Source: Agromyces cerinus
Lineage (GTDB): Bacteria > Actinomycetota > Actinomycetes > Actinomycetales > Microbacteriaceae
NCBI RefSeq assembly: GCF_016907835.1
Contig: NZ_JAFBCT010000001.1
Span: 2,542,001 to 2,606,000, forward strand
DNA length: 64,000 nt
Direction: 5' to 3'
Positions 17,980 to 27,110 of this stretch are shown here, piece after piece. Position 1 is the first letter of the stretch; the number at the start of each line of letters is the position of its first letter. The position numbers and the translations under genes are program-made. A model generated the notes under the pieces. That model made no database searches. It was not told the origin of the DNA and was given only the letters and a program-made list of their open reading frames with translations.

Positions 17980-18375
17980 ATGGTGAAGGATCTGCTGATC
18001 ACCCTCGAGGACCAGCCCGGCGAGGGGGCCCGCCTCGGCGAGGCGCTCGGGCGAGCGGGTGTCAACATCGAGGGCCTCTGCGCGATCATGGAGGGCGGTC
18101 GGGGCACCGTCCACATCCTCGTCGAAGACGTCGCCGGCGCCAGGGTCGCGCTCGAGGGCGCCAGCATCAGGGTCGACGCCGAGACCGACGTCATCGTGAG
18201 CCCCGCACTGCCCGACCCCGACATCGATACACCGGGCATCTTCGGCGGGATGGCGCGCGCACTGGCCGATGCCGGCATCAACATCTCGCTCGCCTACGTG
18301 GCCTCCAGGAACCGCGTCGTGCTCGCGACCGACGACAACCAGCGGGCCACGAAGCTGCTGCAGACGATGATGTAG
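17980..18375 (+). CDS. tandem ACT domain protein
   Basis: A 131-residue protein made of two ACT domains (about residues 3-65 and 70-130) and nothing else. Each begins with a beta strand and a GEGARLGEALGRAGVNIEG-type helix that binds small ligands, usually amino acids. Stand-alone ACT proteins act as sensors or partners of metabolic enzymes. The gene converges on the alanine-dehydrogenase-like gene with an 8-bp gap, so a metabolic link is possible but unproven. Confidence 0.82.
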   Translation: MVKDLLITLEDQPGEGARLGEALGRAGVNIEGLCAIMEGGRGTVHILVEDVAGARVALEGASIRVDAETDVIVSPALPDPDIDTPGIFGGMARALADAGINISLAYVASRNRVVLATDDNQRATKLLQTMM

Positions 18376-18383
18376 CGACGAGC

Positions 18384-19562
18384 TCAGGCGAGCGGCGGGT
18401 ACGGGTACTCGGGCGAGCGCCCCTGGAACTGCAGGATCGCCTCGTTGCGGATGCGCCCGCCCTCGATCTCGATCGCGCGGCTGATGGCGTCCGACGACGC
18501 CCACGCCTCCGGGCCCTCCATCACGGTGCGGATGAACGGCATCAGGGCTTCGCTGATCTCCCAGGTGGCGGAGTTCCACAGGAACGACGGGCTGTGGTCG
18601 ACGGCGTAGTAGTTGGTCGATTCGCCGACCGTGAACATCGGCTCGGCGAACGTCGTCGGCCGCGCCCACTCGAATCCCATGCCGGCGTCGATCGAGACGT
18701 CGATGATGAGGCTGCCGGGACGGAAGGCCCCGACGTCTTCAGTTCGGAGGTAGGTGAGCGGTGCGTTCGGATCCTGCAGGGTGCAGTTGACGACGATGTC
18801 GTGCGCAGCGAGGAAGGGGGCGAGCGCGGTCGGGCCCTGGTCGCTGATCGGACCCTGTTCGATGTGGACCGTGCTCGCATACGGAGCGTCGGGGTCATGG
18901 TCGAAGTGGATGATGTCGGTCGACGGGATCGGCGACCCGACGGCGGCGGTGTCGCGGTTGGTGAGCACGCGCACATCGTGGATGCCGTGGGCGTTCAACG
19001 CGGTCACCGCCCCGCGAGCAGTCGCCCCGAACCCGATCACCACCGCGCTGAGCCGCCGCCCGTAGTCGCCCGTGGAGCCGCACAGTTGCAGCGCGTGGAG
19101 CACCGAGCAGTAGCCCGCCATCTCGTTGTTCTTGTGGAAGACGTGCAGCCCGAACCCCCCGTCGGCCTTCCAGTGGTTCATCGCCTCCCATGCGATGAGC
19201 GTGAGTCCCTTGTCGATGGCGTACTGCGTCAGGTCCCGGTCCTGCACGCAGTGCGGCCAGCCCCAGAGCACCTGGCCGTCACGGAATTCGGCGAGGTCGG
19301 ATGCCAGGGGTTTCGGCAGCGTGATGACGTCGGCCTCCGCGATGATCGCCTCGCGGGATGCGATCGCGCCGACCAGCGGAGCGAGCTGCTCGTCGGAGAT
19401 GCCGAACCGCTCGCCGTAGCCGCGCTCGACCATCATGTTCGACCGCAGGTCGGCGTCGATCCGCTCGAAGTGCGCGGGATGTATCGGCAGTCGTCTCTCG
19501 TCGACCTTGCGCGAGGTGACCATCACACCGAGCTTGAGGAGTGATGGGGTGGGCGTGCTCAT
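18384..19562 (-). CDS. alanine dehydrogenase-like / N5-(carboxyethyl)ornithine synthase-type protein
   Basis: A 392-residue NAD(P)-dependent enzyme with an AlaDH/PNT N-terminal domain (residues about 10-150, starting LGVMVTSRKVDERRLPIHP) and a Rossmann domain with VIGFGATARGAV (near 187-198). The closest arrangement I recall is N5-(carboxyethyl)ornithine synthase, which reductively condenses pyruvate with ornithine, but alanine dehydrogenase and saccharopine dehydrogenase share the fold. GGAGG 8 nt before the ATG supports the start. It lies 64 bp downstream of the cytochrome b homologue on the same strand and may be cotranscribed. Confidence 0.78.
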   Translation of the reverse strand: MSTPTPSLLKLGVMVTSRKVDERRLPIHPAHFERIDADLRSNMMVERGYGERFGISDEQLAPLVGAIASREAIIAEADVITLPKPLASDLAEFRDGQVLWGWPHCVQDRDLTQYAIDKGLTLIAWEAMNHWKADGGFGLHVFHKNNEMAGYCSVLHALQLCGSTGDYGRRLSAVVIGFGATARGAVTALNAHGIHDVRVLTNRDTAAVGSPIPSTDIIHFDHDPDAPYASTVHIEQGPISDQGPTALAPFLAAHDIVVNCTLQDPNAPLTYLRTEDVGAFRPGSLIIDVSIDAGMGFEWARPTTFAEPMFTVGESTNYYAVDHSPSFLWNSATWEISEALMPFIRTVMEGPEAWASSDAISRAIEIEGGRIRNEAILQFQGRSPEYPYPPLA

Positions 19563-19626
19563 GGTGGGCCTCCAGTTGTGCGGGCTGTGGCCGGTGTCGG
19601 CTCTGCGCTCGCTCACCGGCATCCGT

Positions 19627-21138
19627 TCATGGCAGATGCGAACCAACGGGTGAGCCGCCGTCTGTCGAACCGGCGTCCTGCTCTGAGGCTACCCCGGTGA
19701 GCGAGACCCGCCAGCGTTCGTAGGGGTTCAGCGGCTCGTGCACCTCGATGTACTCGCCACCGGGCAGGCGCACGATGCGCCCGGTCTCGAACCCGTGGAG
19801 CACGAGGTCGCGGTCCTTGCGCTGCAGGCCGAGGCACACTCGGCGGGCGACGGTGAAGCCGATGGCGGGTCCGATGAGCAGCGTGATCTGCAGGGCGAGC
19901 ACCACGCCCTCGATCGTGAGGCTGAAGGCGTCCGCCATGACGTCCGCGCTGCCTGCGGCCCAGAGCGTGGCATAGAACACGAGGCCCGCGACGCCGACAC
20001 CGGTTCTCGTCGGGGTGTTGCGCGGACGATCGAGGATGTGGTGGTCGCGGTGGTCACCCGTGATCCGCTCCTCGATGAACGGGTACACCGCCACGACGAG
20101 GAGGAGGACCGAGATCATCGCCAGCGGTGCGAGCAACGCGAGCGTCCAGGTGCGATCGAACGCGACGATCTCCCAGCCCGGAGGCACGAGCCGGAGCGCG
20201 CCGTCGAGGAACCCCGTGTACCAGTCCGGCTGGCTGCCGGCGCCGGCGTCGCCGGGTGAGGCCGGGCCGTACAGCCAGATCGGGTTGATCGTGACCGTCG
20301 CGGCGACCAGCATCAGCATGCCCGAGACGATCAGGAAGAGGCCGCCCGCGCGGGCCGCGGCAATCGGCAGGAGCGGGACACCCACGACGTTGGCGTCGGT
20401 GCGCCCCGGGCCGGCGAACTGCGGCGGCTGGTGCCGTGAGAGCAGCGCGACGCGCACCACGATGAGCGCGAGCATCGCGGGCACGACCACGAGGTGCAGC
20501 GGGTACAGCCGCTCGATGATCTCGCCCGGGAACTGGCCGCCGAACAGCAGGTCCTTCGCCCACGTGCCGATCACGGGAATGCCGAGCGTGATGCCCTCGA
20601 CGATGCGCAGCCCCGTGCCCGAGAGCATGTCGTCGGGCAGCGCGTAGCCGCTCCATCCGCCCGCCAGCGCCGCGATGAAGGTCAGGAACAGGAGCACCCA
20701 ACCCGCGCGTCGCGGCCGGCGGAACGCCCCGGTGAAGAACGTGACCACGAGTTGCGCGAGCACCGCCGCCGGCAGCAGGAGCGCGGCCCAATGGTGCGCC
20801 TGCCGGAGGGCCAGGCCACCGGGCACCTCGAACGAGACGTGCATGGTCGACGCGAACGCTTCGGAGACCTGCGCGCCGTGCAGCGTCGGATACGGCCCTT
20901 CGTACACGACCGTGTCGCCCGACGGCGTGTAGTGGAACATCAGCACCACGCCGGTGACGGTGATGACCGCGAGGCAGGCGAGCGCGACCGCCCCGAACAG
21001 GTTCGACCAGTGCAGGGGCACGACCCGGCGGCGCAGCTCCTGCATCTCGGCGGCGCCGCGCCTGCCGATGGCCGTGCGTGACAGGCGTTCCGACATCCGC
21101 CCCGTGAAATCCGTGCGTGGTCTCCGTGCAACCGACAC
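19627..21138 (-). CDS. orphan cytochrome b homologue (QcrB-like) lacking heme bH ligands
   Basis: A 503-residue membrane protein that aligns along its length with actinobacterial QcrB of the bc1 complex, including VPLHWSNLFG, RQAHHWAALL, TGAFRRPR, SGYALPDD, QFAGPGR and SQPDWY (the Qo-site motif region). Neither QcrA nor QcrC is adjacent. Heme bL ligands H115 and H215 are kept. The partner histidines that bind heme bH are replaced: Q129 sits 14 residues after H115, and R229/V230 occupy the position 14-15 after H215. The protein may hold one heme or none. The start is GTG 21138 with AGAGGAG upstream. Confidence 0.85.
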   Translation of the reverse strand: MSVARRPRTDFTGRMSERLSRTAIGRRGAAEMQELRRRVVPLHWSNLFGAVALACLAVITVTGVVLMFHYTPSGDTVVYEGPYPTLHGAQVSEAFASTMHVSFEVPGGLALRQAHHWAALLLPAAVLAQLVVTFFTGAFRRPRRAGWVLLFLTFIAALAGGWSGYALPDDMLSGTGLRIVEGITLGIPVIGTWAKDLLFGGQFPGEIIERLYPLHLVVVPAMLALIVVRVALLSRHQPPQFAGPGRTDANVVGVPLLPIAAARAGGLFLIVSGMLMLVAATVTINPIWLYGPASPGDAGAGSQPDWYTGFLDGALRLVPPGWEIVAFDRTWTLALLAPLAMISVLLLVVAVYPFIEERITGDHRDHHILDRPRNTPTRTGVGVAGLVFYATLWAAGSADVMADAFSLTIEGVVLALQITLLIGPAIGFTVARRVCLGLQRKDRDLVLHGFETGRIVRLPGGEYIEVHEPLNPYERWRVSLTGVASEQDAGSTDGGSPVGSHLP

Positions 21139-21271
21139 GTCGTCTCCTCTCGTGCCTCCTACACATACGACACGGCAGGGCCCCGATCTGTGACAGGTCG
21201 GTCGGGGTCGGCGGCGGGTCGGCGGCGATGGCTATCGTGGTGGGGTCAACGACGCCAACCCCGAAGGACAC

Positions 21272-22234
21272 ATGCACCCGATCACCAGCACGTTCGAACT
21301 GCGGCACCTCACGGGCGCCGACGAGGTCGACTTCTTCAACACGCTCCCCTACGCGCTGAACCACGAGGTCGCCGCCGACCTCGAGCAGCGGCGGCGCCGA
21401 CCGGAATGGATGTGGCTCGCGGTGCGCGACGGCCGCCTGCTCGGGCGACTCGCCCTCTGGAGCACAGCGGATGCCGCGGAGCCGATGCAGTTCGACATCT
21501 TCGACATCGATGACTCCCTCGCCGACGACGAGCAGCGCGCCGTCGGTGCGGCGTTGCTCCTCGCCGCTCGGGCTGAGGTGATCGACGGTCTCGCGACCCC
21601 GCCCGAGATCGCCCGCTATCTTCCCGCCGACTGGCGCGAGCACACTGACTCGCTGCAGGCCACCGAACTGCGCATCGCGCTGCTCGAAGCGGCCGGCGCC
21701 CGGTTCGTCGTCGAACGCCTGCGACTCGAGTGGACGCCGGCCTCCGGCATCCCGTCGCCCGACCCGCGCCTGTCGTTCCGCGACTTCGCCTCCGACGAGG
21801 AGATGATCACGATCACGACGCGGGTGCTCGCAGGCACGCTCGACGCCCACAGCCGCGGCGACCTCGAGGGCGCAACGCCGCGCGAGGTCGCCGAGCGCCA
21901 GTTCGACGAGGAGTTCGCCCGCTACACGACGCCCCGCGAGTGGTGGCGCGTCGCGACCGACGAGTCGGGTGAGCCGGTGGGCTTCGTGATTCCGGCCCGC
22001 AACAGCTACCACCACATCATCGCCTACGTCGGCGTGCTGCCCGAGTACCGCGGCGCGGGCCTCATCGACGGCATCCTCGCCGAGGGCACCCGCGTGCTCG
22101 CCGAGGCCGGGGCGCCATACATCCGCGCCTCGACCGATGTCGGCAACGTGCCGATGGCGGCGGCCTTCGCGCGGGCGGGCTACGCCACCTTCGAACGCAT
22201 CATCAACCTCGCGTGGGAGGCGCCCATGCGCTGA
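21272..22234 (+). CDS. GNAT family N-acetyltransferase (two GNAT-like halves)
   Basis: A 320-residue cytosolic protein. The C-terminal half (about residues 160-315) is a GNAT domain with the acetyl-CoA loop in VGVLPEYRGAGLIDGIL and the helix following RASTDVGNVPMAAAFARAGY. The N-terminal half appears to be a degenerate second GNAT fold. GAAGGA lies just before the ATG, and TATCGT at 21233-21238 is a possible -10. Substrate unknown. Confidence 0.85.
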   Translation: MHPITSTFELRHLTGADEVDFFNTLPYALNHEVAADLEQRRRRPEWMWLAVRDGRLLGRLALWSTADAAEPMQFDIFDIDDSLADDEQRAVGAALLLAARAEVIDGLATPPEIARYLPADWREHTDSLQATELRIALLEAAGARFVVERLRLEWTPASGIPSPDPRLSFRDFASDEEMITITTRVLAGTLDAHSRGDLEGATPREVAERQFDEEFARYTTPREWWRVATDESGEPVGFVIPARNSYHHIIAYVGVLPEYRGAGLIDGILAEGTRVLAEAGAPYIRASTDVGNVPMAAAFARAGYATFERIINLAWEAPMR

Positions 22235-22237
22235 GCG

Positions 22238-22277
22238 CGCCCAGCCTGCCCGCCGTCGCGACGGGCTCGGCTGGGCG
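22238..22277. terminator. bidirectional hairpin terminator
   Basis: CGCCCAGCC (22238-22246) pairs perfectly with GGCTGGGCG (22269-22277), and GCCCG/CGGGC extends the stem inside. It separates two convergent genes. Confidence 0.65.
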
Positions 22278-22288
22278 TCGGCGGCCGC

Positions 22289-22639
22289 CTACGCCCAGCC
22301 CAGCTCCTGGAGCTTCGCGTCGTCGAGCCCGAAGTAGTGGCCGATCTCGTGCACGAGCGTGATGCGCACGCGCGCCCGCAGCGACTCGAGGTCGGCGCTG
22401 TGCGCCTGCATGTTGTTCTGGAACAGCGTGATGCGGTCGGGCAGCTCGCCGAAGCCGTAGACCCCGCGCGTCTTCAGCGGTCGCCCGCTGTAGAGGCCGA
22501 ACAGTCGCGGCCGCTGGCCGAGGGGCTGATTCTCGATCAGGATCGCGACGTTCTCGACCCCGCGCACCATCTCTTCGGGCAGCGCGTCGAAGACGTCGCC
22601 GACCATGCGTTCGAAGTCCTCGTCGGAGATCTCGACCAT
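22289..22639 (-). CDS. zincin-like metallopeptidase family protein
   Basis: A 116-residue protein of the small bacterial minimal-zincin family. The HExxH zinc motif is visible as VHEIGHYFGLDD near residues 98-109, with the glutamate as catalytic base. Such proteins are widespread in actinomycetes and cytosolic; the substrate is unknown. ATG 22639 (MVEISDEDF) is the family-like start; the frame is open further upstream without support. Confidence 0.87.
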   Translation of the reverse strand: MVEISDEDFERMVGDVFDALPEEMVRGVENVAILIENQPLGQRPRLFGLYSGRPLKTRGVYGFGELPDRITLFQNNMQAHSADLESLRARVRITLVHEIGHYFGLDDAKLQELGWA

Positions 22640-22746
22640 GTGCCCATTGTGCTCGCTCGCCGGGCGGGCAGGGCCCCCTGACGCATTCCCCCGCTGCGCC
22701 ACGAGCGAACCGCGTGGGTGTCGCCCGCAGGTGGCATGCTCACGGT

Positions 22747-23307
22747 ATGGAGAGACCGACCCACGTCGCACTGCTGCGCGGCATCAACGTCGGCGGCAGG
22801 AACCCGGTCGACATGCAGGCGCTCGTCGAATGCTTCCGCGATGCCGGCTACGGCGAGGCGCGCACGCACCTGCAGAGCGGCAACGTGCTGTTCACGGCCG
22901 CGCGCGGCACCGACGCGAAGCTCGAAGCCGACCTCGAGCACGCCCTGCAGCAGCGCTTCGGCTTCGCGATCCCGACGCTGGTGCGCTCACGAGACGAGTT
23001 CGCCGTGACGATCGCCGCAGCGCCCGACGACCATGGGTCCGACCGGCTCCGCAGCGAGGTGTTCTTCGTCAAGTCGCCGCTCACAGTGGATGCGGTGCTC
23101 GACCAGATGCCCGAGCTTCGCGCCGGAGTCGACTCGATCGCACCGGGGCCCGGCGCGATCTACTTCTCACGCGTGAAGGCGCTTGCCGGCAAGACGCGCA
23201 TCACCCGCCTGATGGCCATGCCCGTCTTCCAGCAGATGACGGTGCGAAGCTGGCGAACCGCCACTCGGCTGCTGCAACTGCTCGACGAGGAGCAGCCTGG
23301 CGGGTAG
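22747..23307 (+). CDS. DUF1697 family protein
   Basis: A 186-residue protein of the DUF1697 family, recognised by its start THVALLRGINVGGRNPVDMQ and the HLQSGNVLF motif. The family is widespread, soluble and of unknown function. No Shine-Dalgarno is evident; CATGCT ends 6 nt before the ATG. It converges on the ROK gene with a 41-bp gap. Confidence 0.88.
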   Translation: MERPTHVALLRGINVGGRNPVDMQALVECFRDAGYGEARTHLQSGNVLFTAARGTDAKLEADLEHALQQRFGFAIPTLVRSRDEFAVTIAAAPDDHGSDRLRSEVFFVKSPLTVDAVLDQMPELRAGVDSIAPGPGAIYFSRVKALAGKTRITRLMAMPVFQQMTVRSWRTATRLLQLLDEEQPGG

Positions 23308-23334
23308 GCGTGCGGTGAGCGCTCCGTCTCGACG

Positions 23335-23362
23335 TCAGCGCGCCTGAGTCAGCGCGCCTGAG
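23335..23362. repeat. 14-bp tandem duplication at the ROK gene stop
   Basis: GTCAGCGCGCCTGA occurs twice in tandem (23335-23348 and 23349-23362), followed by a partial third copy. The second copy contains the last codons and stop of the ROK gene. Confidence 0.8.
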
Positions 23363-24545
23363 TCAGCGGCAGCGCGTCGCCCAGCACCGGCGCGAGCGCG
23401 AACCTCGCCGGCCCGAGGTACTCGCTGAGTTCGGGGCGGCCGTAGCGGATCGGCACCGGGGTCGTGCCCTTGGCCGGGTACATCTCGTACTCGTCGCGCA
23501 GCGTGCCGAGGAAGTGCGGGCCGAGCGCCGGCGCCGCGCCGGCGATGACGATCTCCTCTGGATCGAGCAGCGCGGAGCTGATGCGCAGGGCCCGGGCGAG
23601 CGCCCGAGCACCAAAGCCCATGCGCTCGCGCGCCTCTGCCGTCGACGCCAGCAGGCTCGTGTCGTGGTCGTCGAGCTCGTCGGTGTACGAGTCGCCGAGC
23701 ATCGCGCTCATCGAGGTCGCCGACTCGAGGCATCCGGAGAGACCGCACCGGCACTTGGTGCGTTCGCCCTCGTAGATCACGCGAACGTGCCCGATCTCGC
23801 CGGCCCGGCCGGTGGCGCCCGACATGAGCGAGCCGCCGTTCGTGATGGCGGCGCCGACGCCCTCGCCGAGGTGCACGACCAGCCGGATCGCCCCGTCGTC
23901 GGCATCGACCGCCTCGGTGAGCGCTTCTGCGTCGACGTCGTTCACGACGGATGCCGGTGCGCCGATCACTTCCTCGAGGATGCGTGCGAGGGGCACGTCG
24001 CGCCAGCCGAGCTGCACGCTGTCGACCACGACTCCCCCGGCGGTGACACCCGGCACCTGCACGCAGGCGGCGAGCACTCGCGCTTCGAACCCCTCGGTGA
24101 GCTCGCGAATCGCATCGACGACGGTCGAGACCTCCATGCCGCCGGTGACGTCGTGTCGGCGGCTCGCGACGGTGCGGCCCGCGAGGTCGACGAGCGCGGT
24201 GTCGATGGCGCGCGTGCGCACCACCGCGACCACGACCAGATAGGCGTCGCGCTCGATCTCGAGACGGGTCGCCCGCTTGCCGCCGGTGCTCTCGGCTCGG
24301 CCGGTCTCGACGACGAGTCCCAGCGCGATGAGCTCGGCAACGAGCGACGACGCCGTCGCCGAGGTGAGGCCGGTGCGCCGTGCGATGACCGCCCGCGTGA
24401 CCGGTGCGGGCTCGCGAGCGATCAGGCCGAGTGCGCGAAGCAGGTGCTCGCGCCGGATGCCCGTCTGCGCCTCGAACTGGCCACTGCGCGCGAAACGGCG
24501 CAACAGGTCGGACTTGCGCTGCAGGCCGGCGGTGCTCACGGTCAT
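23349..24545 (-). CDS. ROK family transcriptional regulator
   Basis: A 398-residue NagC/XylR-type repressor. The N-terminal winged helix (about residues 30-90, TRAVIARRTGLTSATASSLVAELIALGLVVE) is followed by a ROK sugar-kinase-like domain with the zinc motif CRCGLSGCLE near residue 260. Members sense sugars or sugar phosphates. CGAGGAG before ATG 24545 fixes the start. It is divergent from the GH84 gene; a 25-bp palindrome between them is its probable operator. Confidence 0.9.
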   Translation of the reverse strand: MTVSTAGLQRKSDLLRRFARSGQFEAQTGIRREHLLRALGLIAREPAPVTRAVIARRTGLTSATASSLVAELIALGLVVETGRAESTGGKRATRLEIERDAYLVVVAVVRTRAIDTALVDLAGRTVASRRHDVTGGMEVSTVVDAIRELTEGFEARVLAACVQVPGVTAGGVVVDSVQLGWRDVPLARILEEVIGAPASVVNDVDAEALTEAVDADDGAIRLVVHLGEGVGAAITNGGSLMSGATGRAGEIGHVRVIYEGERTKCRCGLSGCLESATSMSAMLGDSYTDELDDHDTSLLASTAEARERMGFGARALARALRISSALLDPEEIVIAGAAPALGPHFLGTLRDEYEMYPAKGTTPVPIRYGRPELSEYLGPARFALAPVLGDALPLTQAR

Positions 24546-24606
24546 CGTCTCCTCGGGTGTGCCGGCGGTCTCGGATGCCTGTGCCTGCACGAAGACATCT
24601 TGCCCC

Positions 24607-24636
24607 TTGACGCTCGGACTTGGGATCACATATGTT
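24607..24636 (+). promoter_or_regulatory. sigma70-type promoter of the GH84 gene
   Basis: TTGACG (24607-24612) and TATGTT (24631-24636) are separated by 18 bp. Transcription would start at about 24643, inside or beside the palindromic operator. Confidence 0.6.
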
Positions 24637-24643
24637 CAGGACT

Positions 24644-24668
24644 ACTTAGTTTACTCAGTCAACAAAGT
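24644..24668. promoter_or_regulatory. palindromic operator for the ROK repressor
   Basis: ACTTAGTTTACT, a central C, then AGTCAACAAAGT. Ten of 12 positions are symmetric. The AT-rich palindrome lies at the expected +1 of the GH84 promoter between the divergent ROK and GH84 genes, a placement that would block initiation. Confidence 0.65.
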
Positions 24669-24729
24669 GATGCCGACCGGATCACGGCAGCACGTTGGCG
24701 CGGAGTCGTCGAGACAGTTGGAGGCAATA

Positions 24730-27087
24730 ATGCAGACAATTCGCAAGACGTTCGCCACGGTGGGAATCTCCGCCGTCGCCATAGCGGGGATGCTCACGCC
24801 GCTCTCGGCGTCGGCAGCGCCGCCATCGGGTCCGCTGCCGCCCGTGAGCCCGACGCCCCAGTCGATGACTCGCGCCGGCTCCGACGTCAACGTGCCCTCC
24901 CGAGTCGAGATCGTCGTCGACGACGGCACGGATGCCGCGGCGCTCGCCGAGCTGCGAGAGACGCTGAGCGAGCACGGCGTCGACCGCATCGACGAACGCG
25001 CCGAGGCCACCGGCCGGGCCCCGCTCACGATCAAGATCGGTGCGACCTCGCGCGCCGACATCGAAGCCGCACTCGGCGACACCGAGGCGCCGACGCACGC
25101 CGAGGGCTACGCGCTCCTGGCCGATGCATCCGCCGGCCCGCTCGGCACCGTCGCACTCGGCGGCGTCGACGCCGCCGGGCAGTACTACGCCGTCAAGACC
25201 CTCGACCAGCTGTTCGTGCCGAAGGACGACGGCGGCTACCGCATCGCGGGCGCGTCGATCAGCGACTTCCCGTCGATGCCGCTCCGCGGCACGATCGAGG
25301 GCTTCTACGGTGAGCCCTGGTCGCACCAGGAGCGACTCGACCAGCTCGCGTTCTACGGCGACGTCAAGGCGAACACCTACATCTACGCGCCGAAGGACGA
25401 CCCCTACCACCGTGATCGCTGGCGCGAGCCCTACCCCGCCGACAAGCTCGCCGAGCTCGGCGAACTCGTGAACACGGCGACCGCCAACCACGTGCGGTTC
25501 ACCTTCGCGCTCTCGCCCGGCAACAGCGTCTGCTACTCGAGCGACGCCGACTACCAGGCGCTCGCGACCAAGCTGCAGCAGATGTACGACCTCGGGGTGC
25601 GCGCGTTCAACATCCCGCTCGACGACATCGACTACGGTCGCTGGCACTGCGACGGCGACCGCGCGAAGTTCGGTGCACCGAGCGCGCGCACCGCGGGCGT
25701 CGCACAGGCCACCTTCCTCGACCGCGTGCAGAAGGAGTTCGTCGAGACGCACGACGGCGTGCACCCGCTGCAGATGGTGCCGACCGAGTACTCGAACACG
25801 GCCGACTCCGGCTACAAGACGGCACTCCGCACCATGGACGAGGACGTCGTCGTCATGTGGACCGGCGAAGGAGTCGTCCCGCAGTCGGTGACCGTCGACC
25901 AGGCCAAGAAGGCCGCGACGGTGTTCGGCGGCCCGACGTTCCTCTGGGACAACTACCCGGTGAACGACTACGGCAACACCGCCGGCCGACTGCTCATGGC
26001 GCCGTACGACAAGCGCGAGGCCGGCCTCGGCGAGTACCTCGCGGGCATCGTCTCCAACCCGATGAACCAGGCCGCCGCCAGCAAGATCGCGATCTTCGGC
26101 GTCGCCGACTTCACCTGGAACGACGAGGCGTACGACGCCGGCCACAACTGGTCGCGGGCGCTCGACTACCTTGCGAGCGGGGATGCCGCGACGACCGCTG
26201 CGCTCCGCGTCTTCGCCGACCTCAACCACCTCGCCCCGAGCTTCGGTGCGCCGTGGCAGCCGCAGGCTCCCGAGCTCACCGCACGCATCGCGGAGTTCTG
26301 GGAGAGCTGGAGCGCCGGCGACAAGACCGGCGCCGTCGCCGAGCTGCGCACCTACGCGCAGTCCATCGCCGACGCCCCCGAGGCGATCCGCACCGGCACC
26401 ACCGACCCGGCGTTCGTCTCCGACTCGGGCCCGTGGCTCGACGCGGCGGCGCTGTGGGGTCAGTCGACCGTCGAGCTGCTCGACGCCGTGCAGGCACGGA
26501 TCGACGGCGACCAGGCGGCATCCGATGCCCTCGCCGCCTCGGCGAAGGCCACGGCGGCGCAGGCCACCGCGGTCGTCGTCGACCCGCCCGACAACGCGTG
26601 GGGCAAGGCCAAGGTGCGCATCGCCGACGGCGTGCTCGACGTCTTCCACGGCCGCATCGGGTTCACCCTCGCCATGTGGGAGGCGGGCGATGTCGTCAAC
26701 GTCGCGCCGAGCGGCACCGCGACCGCCTCGAGCACCGAGGTCGCCCAGTTCGGCGCCAAGAACGTCAACGACGACAAGGCGTCGACGCGCTGGGCATCGG
26801 GCTACAGCGACGACTCGTGGGTGCAGGTGAAGCTCAGCGAACCGACGGTCGTGCGCGGCATCACGGTCAACTGGGAGTCGGCCTGCGCCAACGCCTACGA
26901 GCTGCAGACGTCGAACGACGGCACGACGTGGACGACGATCCGCACGGTCGACGACTCGACCTGCGCGCTCGACGTCTACACCTTCGACGAGAGCGAGCCG
27001 GTGCAGTACGTGCGCATGCAGGGCGTCGACCGCAAGACGACCTGGGGCTACTCGATCTGGGAGCTCGGCATCTACGCGGCGAGCTGA
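24730..27087 (+). CDS. secreted GH84-type beta-N-acetylglucosaminidase with F5/8-type C domain
   Basis: A 785-residue secreted enzyme. Signal peptide residues 1-30 end SASAAP. A GH20b-like N-terminal domain (about 40-180) precedes the GH84 barrel, which opens with GTIEGFYGEPW and carries the catalytic pair D298/D299 in NIPLDDIDYG. These residues support substrate-assisted hydrolysis of beta-linked N-acetylglucosamine. A helical region follows, then a discoidin/CBM32-like sugar-binding domain (about 656-785, SSTEVAQFGAKNVNDDKASTRWAS). Likely substrates are chitin fragments, peptidoglycan or glycoproteins; a hyaluronidase is a second possibility. The gene is probably controlled by the divergent ROK protein. 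Confidence 0.92.
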   Translation: MQTIRKTFATVGISAVAIAGMLTPLSASAAPPSGPLPPVSPTPQSMTRAGSDVNVPSRVEIVVDDGTDAAALAELRETLSEHGVDRIDERAEATGRAPLTIKIGATSRADIEAALGDTEAPTHAEGYALLADASAGPLGTVALGGVDAAGQYYAVKTLDQLFVPKDDGGYRIAGASISDFPSMPLRGTIEGFYGEPWSHQERLDQLAFYGDVKANTYIYAPKDDPYHRDRWREPYPADKLAELGELVNTATANHVRFTFALSPGNSVCYSSDADYQALATKLQQMYDLGVRAFNIPLDDIDYGRWHCDGDRAKFGAPSARTAGVAQATFLDRVQKEFVETHDGVHPLQMVPTEYSNTADSGYKTALRTMDEDVVVMWTGEGVVPQSVTVDQAKKAATVFGGPTFLWDNYPVNDYGNTAGRLLMAPYDKREAGLGEYLAGIVSNPMNQAAASKIAIFGVADFTWNDEAYDAGHNWSRALDYLASGDAATTAALRVFADLNHLAPSFGAPWQPQAPELTARIAEFWESWSAGDKTGAVAELRTYAQSIADAPEAIRTGTTDPAFVSDSGPWLDAAALWGQSTVELLDAVQARIDGDQAASDALAASAKATAAQATAVVVDPPDNAWGKAKVRIADGVLDVFHGRIGFTLAMWEAGDVVNVAPSGTATASSTEVAQFGAKNVNDDKASTRWASGYSDDSWVQVKLSEPTVVRGITVNWESACANAYELQTSNDGTTWTTIRTVDDSTCALDVYTFDESEPVQYVRMQGVDRKTTWGYSIWELGIYAAS

Positions 27088-27110
27088 CCTCGATCGTCGA
27101 CTGCATGAAC

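Noticed and set aside
20054..22015. 653-residue minus-strand frame across the cytochrome b and GNAT genes
   Set aside because: Arg/Ala/Pro-rich shadow of real genes; no domain.
24682..26649. 655-residue minus-strand frame opposite GH84
   Set aside because: Composition typical of antisense to a high-GC gene; the GH84 gene on the other strand is clear.
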